Below are positions 1 to 8,376 of a stretch of DNA of 64,000 bases, piece by piece (position 1 is the first letter of the stretch; the number at the start of each line of letters is the position of its first letter). The notes beneath the pieces were generated by a model that made no database searches, was not told where the DNA came from, and worked only from the letters and a program-made list of their open reading frames with translations. The position numbers and the translations under genes are program-made. The stretch is from NCBI GenBank assembly GCA_001599295.1, contig BCGN01000001.1:558001-622000 (forward strand), written 5' to 3'. The stretch is from Sporopachydermia quercuum (Eukaryota; Ascomycota; Sporopachydermiomycetes; Sporopachydermiales; Sporopachydermiaceae).

Positions 1-3000
1 AGAATACAATGTATTCTAATGATAATGAATAAGCATTGAACAAGTTTTCATTTATTGTTTCTTCATTAGCACCATTTTCTTTACTCTGTTCATACTCTTT
101 CAAATTTTCAATAAAATCATTATGATGAGCAATCATATGAATTAACCTTGCAAACGAATGCTCAAATACTGTTTGCTTCTCTTTAGTTAATCGTTGACTA
201 TAAGATTGAATCCAAGTTTTTACATTTCTTTTCAACTCGACATCTGGTTCATGAGCAGCAAAGAAAATCACAGGGAAATAACGGTCAGATATTAAATTAT
301 TGTTGATATATCTCTCGAATGTTTTTATGAATATTGATCTTACTTCGGAACATTCGTCTTGAATAATGAATAAAAGCCTGGCAAGATGCTGAGGACGAAT
401 CATTTCATTGTAAACAGGAATTTTAGCTAGTTTCAATACTAATAACCCCGCTGTTAATCTTAAATGTGATTGATAGTGTGGTGGTGTAACACCAAACCTT
501 GCAGGAACAATTTCTCCACCATTTCCAATCAATGATATCAATAATTTGAATACAGAAGGGGCCAATTTCTCTGCAGCTTCTGATTCACTACTAGCTCGAA
601 GTCTATTGACAAATAAACGCAAACCAGCAATTTTTGCTTTACACTCTTGATCAAGAGAGGAAATTTCAACCCAATTGACTGATTCAGATGATTCAGACGA
701 TGGAGAATTATCTTTTCGTTCGTTTTTCAATAATAGTTCTTTGATGATATAGTTAGTTAATTCTCCAGCATATTCTTCAATCAGTTCAGGTATAGTCAGA
801 AACATTGTACCTAAAGCTGTTAGTTTACTTGAAAAAGCGACTACCGATTTATCAAGAGGAAAACAATTTTCGATAATTTCAGAACAATAACATTCCTTGT
901 CGGGTAATAAACAGAGGATTTTCACTGCATGCTTAGCTTCTTTTTCATTGCCAAGCAAAGCAAACTGTTGAATTTTAGCAATGCATTCTTTTATCTCATC
1001 TTTATTCAAAGCTTGATTTTCATTAGTAGGTGAAACGATATCAGTTGTCAAGAAGTTATCAGGAAATTGTCTGGCGAATAATAAAAGAGCCTTTAGAGTA
1101 CTAGTTGTATCGTCTTTACCAGGTGTTCTGTTGATGATTAATTTGACCAAATCAACAGTATGAGTTCTGAAAACTTGAGGTAAAACACTAGAAATATTTT
1201 TGATTAACTCATTAGCAGTTTCTTGAAAAGAATCATCCTTTTGATTTGATATATGAATTATTCCTGATATATTGCTTCTATTGTAGAACAGATTGGATGC
1301 TTGATAGGTAAGTAATTGGAACACAGTGGAGATATTTTTGTTACTTTCATCGAGTCTTGAGAAGAGTTCTTTTAACGATTTGACAACTAAGGTATAATCA
1401 CTTTCAGGACTTATACAATGTTTTATCAATTTGTGAAGTCTTTTATTGTCTAATCGTAGGAAATCTGACAAAGCATCGTCGACGTTCATATCATTAGGAC
1501 AAACAAAAGCTAGGGTTTTTGATAAAAGCTTGTACTTTTTGTTTAATTCATCAATGGGTGGCTGATCCGTTAACTGTTTAGCATTCAGAGCTTCACAAGT
1601 GTCAATGAGCTGTAATATATAGTCAGCTAACTGTTTCTGTAAGGAACATGCTTTATAAAAAGCGATTTGAGCTTTAGAATCCAAGTTCTTCAATACTTTC
1701 AATAATCTATTTACTCTGGTTTCATTTGTTGTATCAAATGGTAGTAATTTTTCCCTTAAGGCTTTAGCAACTAAAGCATTGATCTGTTTATCGTTGATAT
1801 ACACCAGGTTCAATAACACTGACGGGATTTGACCCAGCAGTTGATCTAATTGATCATCACCATCATATAATTGCCAGAAAGCACCATCGTATAATTCAGC
1901 TAAAACCTCAATGGCAGCATTTCTTACTAGTAAACTTCTATCTCTCGTTAAAGCTTGAATATTTGAGATTAATTCTTTACTGCGTATTTTGTTAACAATC
2001 GAATTAGAACCAAGACGAGAAACAGTTCTACAAGCTGTTAACCTCACTTTTTCATCCTTATCTACTAATGAATTAACAAATCCATTGACAGTTTCTTTAA
2101 CAGGTATAGAATCAGGTAATTTCGTCATTGGATTTACAGCTTCATCTGCCCATACTTCTCTAACAACCGGTGAAGAATCATGAAATTTATTTACCCATTT
2201 AATAAAAATATCCTTATTCTCAATGTAAAACTTATAATTTGAACCAGTAATGCCTAATATTTGACCCACTGTTCTTGTTGCTAATACTCTGATATTCATA
2301 TCATCAACCGATAACTCAGTATCAAGTATCCCTAATGTTGAAGATAAAACATCAGGACAATTTCTCCATAATTCTACTACCAATCTATGCCCTCTTGTTA
2401 GATTTTCTAATGCCTTTTTATCATCTATAGATTTATCTGGATTGGCATTGGAATCAATGATTTCTGAAAAATATTGTGTAACTTTCCTCGATAGTTTGTC
2501 AGTAGAGTTTTCACAAATGGACTTTGATAAATTCAGTCCAGGATTTTTGATTGCCATNAGTATTGAATTGCTTTGGCTGTTTTGATCTGATTTCTGTTTG
2601 GATTTTTTGTTTGAACTTGAATTCAAACTACTCGTTGCTTCAGTTCCTTTCATGAACTGAGAAAGTATAAGATTCATTACTTCTTGAGGAATATCTTCAG
2701 ATTCGTCAATAACAGAGGTTAATAAATCAACAACTAAAGGTTCGACTAACTTTGGAAACCCTTTATTTGCTGTTTCATAGAACACAGTAAAGCATTTCGT
2801 AATTAATGCCTCAGAATTCGGCACATCTGTTATAAGTACTATACTTCTAACTTCAGTCAACATTTGCAGAGCATGGAAATACTGTCTCCAATAGGTCAAT
2901 TCCTCATTAGATAAGTTTGGAAACTGATCGAATATGAAATTAAAAATCTCTGACAACTTCTTAGCATCATAAGGAGCATCAGGCGCGTATAAACGAAGTA

Positions 3001-3250
3001 TCTCTGTAATACAGCAAGCGGCATAAGCTCTAACTCCTGAGTCTCTATGTTCTAATATGTTCTTTTCAACTAATTCTTTGGCCACATTAGCCAGACTTTT
3101 AATGTCAGTGCTATCCTGATCGAGATTGTTGAGTTCTTCGTGAAGCTTCCTTAATCTTTGTAGAACATCTTTGGCAACTATATGCTTTCCAGCCCTGGGG
3201 ACAATCTTCTGATTGAACTTAAGCTTTTGTAGGGAACTTCGAGTAACCAT
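1..3250 (-). CDS. PDS5: Sister-chromatid cohesion protein Pds5, C-terminus cut by window edge
   Basis: The frame is open from an ATG at 3250 to the left edge, giving about 1083 codons without a stop; the missing end is the C-terminus. The start region reads MVTRSSLQKLKF, followed by LRKLHEELNNLDQD, the N-terminal signature of fungal Pds5. The rest is an almost unbroken alpha-helical HEAT-repeat protein, with stretches such as DSGVRAYAACCITEILRLYA, as in the family. Pds5 binds the cohesin ring on chromatin, keeps sister chromatids together and also helps Wapl release cohesin. The yeast protein is about 1280 residues, so roughly 85% is present. A Ser/Asn/Lys-rich loop lies near residues 200-235, and one undetermined base (2558) falls in it. 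A perfect MluI cell-cycle box lies 358 bp upstream. The identification rests on remembered family sequence, not on a search. Confidence 0.93.
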   Translation of the reverse strand, partial: MVTRSSLQKLKFNQKIVPRAGKHIVAKDVLQRLRKLHEELNNLDQDSTDIKSLANVAKELVEKNILEHRDSGVRAYAACCITEILRLYAPDAPYDAKKLSEIFNFIFDQFPNLSNEELTYWRQYFHALQMLTEVRSIVLITDVPNSEALITKCFTVFYETANKGFPKLVEPLVVDLLTSVIDESEDIPQEVMNLILSQFMKGTEATSSLNSSSNKKSKQKSDQNSQSNSIXMAIKNPGLNLSKSICENSTDKLSRKVTQYFSEIIDSNANPDKSIDDKKALENLTRGHRLVVELWRNCPDVLSSTLGILDTELSVDDMNIRVLATRTVGQILGITGSNYKFYIENKDIFIKWVNKFHDSSPVVREVWADEAVNPMTKLPDSIPVKETVNGFVNSLVDKDEKVRLTACRTVSRLGSNSIVNKIRSKELISNIQALTRDRSLLVRNAAIEVLAELYDGAFWQLYDGDDQLDQLLGQIPSVLLNLVYINDKQINALVAKALREKLLPFDTTNETRVNRLLKVLKNLDSKAQIAFYKACSLQKQLADYILQLIDTCEALNAKQLTDQPPIDELNKKYKLLSKTLAFVCPNDMNVDDALSDFLRLDNKRLHKLIKHCISPESDYTLVVKSLKELFSRLDESNKNISTVFQLLTYQASNLFYNRSNISGIIHISNQKDDSFQETANELIKNISSVLPQVFRTHTVDLVKLIINRTPGKDDTTSTLKALLLFARQFPDNFLTTDIVSPTNENQALNKDEIKECIAKIQQFALLGNEKEAKHAVKILCLLPDKECYCSEIIENCFPLDKSVVAFSSKLTALGTMFLTIPELIEEYAGELTNYIIKELLLKNERKDNSPSSESSESVNWVEISSLDQECKAKIAGLRLFVNRLRASSESEAAEKLAPSVFKLLISLIGNGGEIVPARFGVTPPHYQSHLRLTAGLLVLKLAKIPVYNEMIRPQHLARLLFIIQDECSEVRSIFIKTFERYINNNLISDRYFPVIFFAAHEPDVELKRNVKTWIQSYSQRLTKEKQTVFEHSFARLIHMIAHHNDFIENLKEYEQSKENGANEETINENLFNAYSLSLEYIVF

Positions 3251-3607
3251 TGTGAGGAAATTATGACACTATGATTTCTAGACACATACACAAAAAACAC
3301 GTTCAAATTCACGTATAGGAATGCAATTTTCCAATAAGTTTTCCAGTCATTTGAAGTATTAACAGCTAAAGCCGATTGATCGTTCAATAGTACATAGATG
3401 TTGCTATTTGTATGTATGCCTGATCTATCTACGTCACACCCAATGAAATCTGTCATACAGAACTTCCAAAGCACTGTCAATCACCTTTTGAATACCCTAC
3501 AATTTCGATAGGTTCGCCACAGCAGAGAACTAGCTCGTCTTTAGTTAGATCACTGGTTCTTTATCATTTGTTTTACTTGCCTTTTCATTTGCCTTTTCTC
3601 TCAATTG

Positions 3608-3613
3608 ACGCGT
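3608..3613. promoter_or_regulatory. MluI cell-cycle box (MCB) upstream of PDS5
   Basis: The exact palindrome ACGCGT lies 358 bp upstream of the PDS5 ATG. In yeasts this is the binding site of MBF (Mbp1-Swi6), which drives G1/S expression of replication and cohesion genes. The position fits a cohesin factor. Binding itself is inferred. Confidence 0.55.
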
Positions 3614-3732
3614 GAAGACCTTTTGTTAATTTCAAAAAAACCAACTTCTTTCGTGTTTGTACTCAATTCATATATCTAGATTTGAAAGGAGACTTAATGT
3701 TTATCTTTATCATCAAAACAATAGGGTTCAGA

Positions 3733-3742
3733 ATCACGTGAT
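3733..3742. promoter_or_regulatory. Palindromic E-box ATCACGTGAT (Cbf1-type site)
   Basis: Perfect 10-bp palindrome with a CACGTG core, 483 bp upstream of the PDS5 start and about 530 bp beyond the transporter stop. It matches the Cbf1 consensus (RTCACRTG). The same core recurs upstream of RPL27 and of the CCDC174-like gene. Confidence 0.5.
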
Positions 3743-4270
3743 AATTATTATCTTCTATTTAAGATTTTAAGCATTGTTCTCCACATTTCATTTCTAAACT
3801 CTATTTCCCTTAAACTTCGTTTAAGAAACCGTTTTTGAATAGATAGTTCGCAATATGGTTATGGTAAATGAGCCCTAGAACTTCATATATATAGAAGAAA
3901 GAACCCCTTATTCCTGAACGTTGATTTATCTGATTGATTGAACCGCTGTGAGTAGTGNTCTTACTTATATTAGTATGCAATTTGATTTATAGTAGTTAAT
4001 CAGAAAATGTGGTTGGGGGACTGTATGATATAACATTGCTATAGTAGTGTTTTCAAAATACAAAACAATGAGAGATAAATTATTAAAATGCAAATATGTT
4101 AACAATTTATTGTCTGATTTGTTGTTGCCATCATGATACAGGTCTATACAGGGTGAAAAAAAGTAGGTAAATAAAGGGTGATGTAATGGCAGGTTACCCA
4201 TGATAATGAAAGAAGAATCGAGGTAAATTGAGTGACATGGACCCAGTCTATCACATTCAGTTATTGAATG

Positions 4271-5335
4271 CTATGCTGAAAGCGACTTAATAGCGGTCGA
4301 GCTACTACTTTGACTGCCAAATGCTTTTGATTTGTGATCATTTACCTTATCGTCATACTCAATTGAATCAATATTGAACTCTCCTTTTTCAAGGTCGAGT
4401 TCCGGAGTTCCAATGTGAGGAATTGAGCGCTTGATATTTGATTGAATTCTCACCACACGAGAATCCATTTCAAGTTCTGGTTGTTCATCTTGAACATCAT
4501 ATTCAGGGAGATTTTGATCTCTGTTGTCTCGTTCAACAACTTTAATGTGGAGATAAAAAGGTACTAGCAACGTGAACAAAGCACCACCTATTATATTTCC
4601 TAATGCTACTGGTATAATACTATTGTAAATGTACTTCCCAACTGATACATCTGCTCCATTCACCAAACCAACTGGAATCAGGAACATATCAGCCACAACA
4701 TGATCTAAACCAGTCGCCACAAACGAGAATATAGGGAGAACAATCATAAGAAATTTGGTAGCCAAAGGTTTAGCCATTATTGAAAGGTAAATGGCAAGGC
4801 ACACTAACCAATTACAGCCAATACCTCGCAAAAGATTATTATACCATGTAACGTCAATCTTTCCAATAGCTATTTCTTGAGATGCTTGAACGAACTGTTG
4901 TGATGTTGTGAGACCAGCATAATGTGATATTAGATAAATGTATACTAGCGAACCGCCTAAGTTTCCAAAAAAGGATACAAACCAAGATTTCAATAAATCA
5001 AAAATTGTGGTTTGTCCGCGAAGGCATCCCATTGTAAAGAAAAGAATGTTCGAATTAAAAAGATCAACACCTGTAACAACAACATAAAATAATCCTATTG
5101 GAAACACTAGCCCTTGAATCAGTTTTACCATGGATGGGTTATTTTCCATTATTTCTGGAGCACCTGCTTCTGTCATTAGATACAGCATACCCCCGACTGA
5201 TAAAAAAAGACCCGCTAGAACACTGTTCAAAAATAGTGTCTCAATCCTCAGCCTCTTTTTCTTCAAAGCAGTAGCAGCTACTGCTAATGCTGTTTCGTGC
5301 GGTGTTAGGTAGTAAGTATCTTGTTCGATTGACAT
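4271..5335 (-). CDS. Formate/nitrite transporter family membrane protein (YHL008C-like)
   Basis: A 354-residue polytopic membrane protein of the FNT (FocA/NirC) family, pentameric channels for formate, nitrite and related small anions. The N-terminus has YLTPHETALAVAATALKK, nearly the same as S. cerevisiae YHL008C. The shared blocks GVDLFNSNILFF, GIGCNWLVCLAIYL, VSVGKYIYNSIIPVALGNI and the tail segment VVERD...PEYDVQDEQPELEMDSRVVRI follow. Six hydrophobic segments are visible between about residues 40 and 285, then a charged cytosolic tail. The frame runs upstream without a stop to 5398, but that extension begins with TTG and contains an undetermined base, so the ATG at 5335 is the start. S. 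cerevisiae YHL008C is longer (about 627 residues), mainly in its C-terminal tail. The transported substrate in this yeast is unknown. Confidence 0.9.
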   Translation of the reverse strand: MSIEQDTYYLTPHETALAVAATALKKKRLRIETLFLNSVLAGLFLSVGGMLYLMTEAGAPEIMENNPSMVKLIQGLVFPIGLFYVVVTGVDLFNSNILFFTMGCLRGQTTIFDLLKSWFVSFFGNLGGSLVYIYLISHYAGLTTSQQFVQASQEIAIGKIDVTWYNNLLRGIGCNWLVCLAIYLSIMAKPLATKFLMIVLPIFSFVATGLDHVVADMFLIPVGLVNGADVSVGKYIYNSIIPVALGNIIGGALFTLLVPFYLHIKVVERDNRDQNLPEYDVQDEQPELEMDSRVVRIQSNIKRSIPHIGTPELDLEKGEFNIDSIEYDDKVNDHKSKAFGSQSSSSTAIKSLSA

Positions 5336-6738
5336 GGTGGTGAAGAGATTCTGTTGAAGATCTAATGCTTTNCTCCAATTAGTTGCCGTTAGAACCAAAA
5401 TCTATAAATCATTAAATAACAAAAGTAGTTTGATATCGATCTGCTTGTCGAATTAGCATGAGACAGCTGCTACTTGTTTTCAGTGAAACCTGATTTTTTC
5501 TTCAATTGTTCTTGTTGAAAGAACAGTTTGATACTTCATTAAGAGTAAGTGATTCAAGTTGCTGAACTGAAAAGACTATCCCAATTTGACATTTGTTCAT
5601 GAATGATTCCCAAAACTAAATGAATGAAGCTACTAAGGAAAAAGTTCACCAAGAACAAATATATCGGGTTGTATAACCGTTCTAGTAATGTTTAACCTTT
5701 ACCAAGCATTCATTATCTATCTTATGTTCGTATTGTATTATTTACATGGAGCTTAACCAAATTATTATTCCTTCTGAACTATAATTCGATCATATAGAAC
5801 TTTGTCCTTACTTTTCACGGGTAACGGCTTGCATCTGAAATGCGGCTGAATCAATCTAAGTAACAGCCATTTTATGTAGAAGTTTACTTGCTAATGCATG
5901 AGGAAGTTGACCGAGATGTAAGTGATATAATATGTATTCTGCTCATTCGTGCAATTATCACAAAATTGGCCATCTTTGATGAATATTTTTAGGACACTCA
6001 TTTGCTCTTTGATGAAAAATTAGCCTTGTTGATCGTATTGTCTTTTTAACAATCATTAGTGAATATTAAAACTTTCATGCTACATTCTGCTCTTTCTCCC
6101 TCTTCTAAGAGTTCTTCTTTCTCAATGAAAAAATACAATGTAGCGGATGTTTTAACCTAAAAAGGAAGAGTTAAATGGAGCGGTTATATGCACAATTATG
6201 CAAAGAAAGTTAAGACTATCTCTTTTTCGATTATGTAACCTTAAAAAGGTATAAGAAAAAAGGAACAGATAAAAGAGTTAAAATGAATAAAAACGAGCTG
6301 GTAAACAATGGCGATTAACGATATGCTATTATGAGCCAAATGCGCTTAGTTGCCTCAAGTGGTAAAATACCTTAGTAGACAATGCAGTTTCCTTGAATGG
6401 CTTTTCTTAATTATTGATTGACTTATTTTTCCGATTTCGAGTGATTTGAGTGTTCTAGTTAAGTAATGAATAAGTTAATGTTGACTAGCTAATAGTACCC
6501 ACTTATCTACTACTAAACATAATTTTTCCTTTTTATACGTATACACAGGATTAATAATATTACTGTTTGCCCGATCTACTAACTTGTTGCAGTTTTTTCG
6601 ATAATAGAATCGCTATTTGAACGACTGCTAACTTTGAAATGCCTCTCTAAAAATTTCACCTACTGAATCAAGTGTAGTGTATCAGTAGGCACATCCACCG
6701 AAAAGGTGAATACCTTGCTAATTATGTTCAAACTGATG
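5336..6738. other. Intergenic region upstream of the FNT transporter
   Basis: About 1.4 kb between the transporter start and the end of the MPV17-like gene, both on the minus strand, so it holds the transporter promoter. It is AT-rich. I see no gene, tRNA or notable repeat. Confidence 0.6.
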
Positions 6739-7563
6739 CTAGAGTAGGCTCAGAATTATATTCCAACACAAGTTGAGAATGCAAGAACAGGGAAAAATTA
6801 GGCGTGGATGTAGAATTGCAAAGGATAGAAATGAGAAGAAAGGCCATATGTAATACGACAGAATTAATGTTGCCAGATAATTCTAAAACTGCAGTTAGTT
6901 ATTCAGCTCAGCTTGCACTATAAAAAATCAAATCAGCACATTAGCTATTATTGCTACGTAATAGTGAAATCGAAAACATACCTTTCTGAAAGCTGGCCCT
7001 ATTTTATGGTCGTTCCAAAAAGCATTGAGGAATGTGAATAATGATACAGAAATTGGATTCATCACACATTGATCAGCAGCAACAGATAAGAGAACAGGAT
7101 ATTCTTTTGCACATAGATATTCATACCAGGAAGACTAAACAACAATTAGTATTTCAATTATTCTCACTTTACTTTATCTCAACTCATACAACATCAACTC
7201 TTTCAACTTTTCACTTATACTTACTGATAGGATACCATTGGCAACTCCCCAAACCCAGAAAAACAGTATTTGAGAGAAATTTGGTGCTTCAGATTTTAAA
7301 ACTTGGATAGATGTTTGAGCAATTAATGAGGTGATACCTCCCAGTAAAGCTGCATATCCTAGTTTATATTCTTCACNTAATATTCTGTGATTCTTCAAAA
7401 TGAGATATCCACCGAACAAAAATACCGAAAGTAACAGTATTAAAACCGTATGAAGGCCTGATCTTGAAGGTGATGCCTTTTGATCTCCTTTATGCAAAGG
7501 CAGATATTCACTTTTCTCATCTGACTTTTTGGCCTTCGCCTGTGCATCTAAGCTTTCACTCAT
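6739..7563 (-). CDS. MPV17/PMP22-family membrane protein, three exons
   Basis: Exons 7225-7563, 6982-7134 and 6739-6882 join in phase 0 to give 211 residues. Donors are GTAAGT and GTATGT. The first intron ends with branch TACTAAT and acceptor GTTTAG, the second with AACTAAC and TTTTAG (the nearer GCAG is only a few bases from the branch and would give an immediate stop). Family landmarks appear in order: GGITSLIAQ (usual form GxxDxxAQ), SQILFFWVWGVANGIL then SSWYEYL (usual GPxxHxWYxxL), the highly characteristic DQCVMNP, and the C-terminal YIWPFFSF and WNIILSLL. Members such as Sym1/Mpv17 lie in the mitochondrial inner membrane, while PMP22 types are peroxisomal. Hydrophobic segments fit four membrane spans. 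The sequence is divergent from Sym1 and may be a separate paralogue (compare YOR292C), so no symbol is given. One undetermined base lies at 7377. Confidence 0.78.
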
Positions 7564-8376
7564 TTTGTATGCAATACCGTAGCTACAGCAATTGCCTTCA
7601 CTAATCGCGCATATAGCTCCGCGTTATCTTATGAATTCTATTCTATCTACTTTCGGACCAAAAACTTCAAACACAACGTTTCAATAATGCAGTGTCTATA
7701 TCGATTAAATAAGCACTTTTCTTCTATGAACTTTTCTTCCCTCCCTTCTGCTAATACTCGTTTTCAATTGCTTTCATTAATGCTTCAGTCTTCAATCAAG
7801 ATCATTGATCATCCCTTTTCTCTAATTTCCGTTTTGATCTCCCATTACAATGTGTGTCCTTTCTCCTCCTAACCTATGTCTTTAATCTCACTTCAAACGT
7901 AAATAGGCAACTATTCTATTTTGCCTGTCAGTTTTTCCATTTCACAACCTATACAAAGTATACTTTCTACCAAGGCGCGTCATGCAGTTTCTNATATCAT
8001 TTGCCAAAAGCGTTTATTTGGAAATCAGATCTCAGATCTGCCCTCCAATTTCATCCAGTATATCCTATCAAACCATAAAGCAATAAAGTGTATTAATTAG
8101 TCCCATAACAGGGATGCACATAAATGAGATATTATCAGTACTCATTTAATGATGGTGTAATGTTTAATTGATCAGTATGCAGCTATTTTACATTAACGGC
8201 TGATGGCTCATAACTACGGGAAAGAATGATTTGCCTGTTAACTTGATTGTAGATATTCTATTGTTCACAAAAATTAAATTACACATTTTGATACGTAGTT
8301 GAACATCTACGTCAGGTACCTCATTATATTTGTATTCATTGTTCCACACATCCATAACTATATTTTAAACAAAATT
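7564..8376. other. Intergenic region between MPV17-like gene and SWC2 3' end
   Basis: About 0.8 kb upstream of the MPV17-like start. Pyrimidine-rich tracts lie between 7740 and 7870. No gene or repeat is supported. Confidence 0.6.

Larger units (their letters stand above)
3251..4270. other. Intergenic region, PDS5 promoter and 3' side of the transporter gene
   Basis: About 1.0 kb with no supported gene. It should hold the PDS5 promoter. Two recognisable sites stand out: ACGCGT at 3608-3613 and ATCACGTGAT at 3733-3742. Short open frames here, including one of 78 codons on the minus strand (3965-4201), lack any recognisable domain. Confidence 0.7.

Noticed and set aside
3733-3742. CDEI-like RTCACRTG element as part of a point centromere
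   Set aside because: No CDEIII with its CCGAA core follows an AT-rich stretch at the required distance. A transcription-factor site is the simpler reading.
3965-4201. 78-codon minus-strand frame downstream of the FNT transporter
   Set aside because: Short, no domain, and length within chance for AT-rich DNA.
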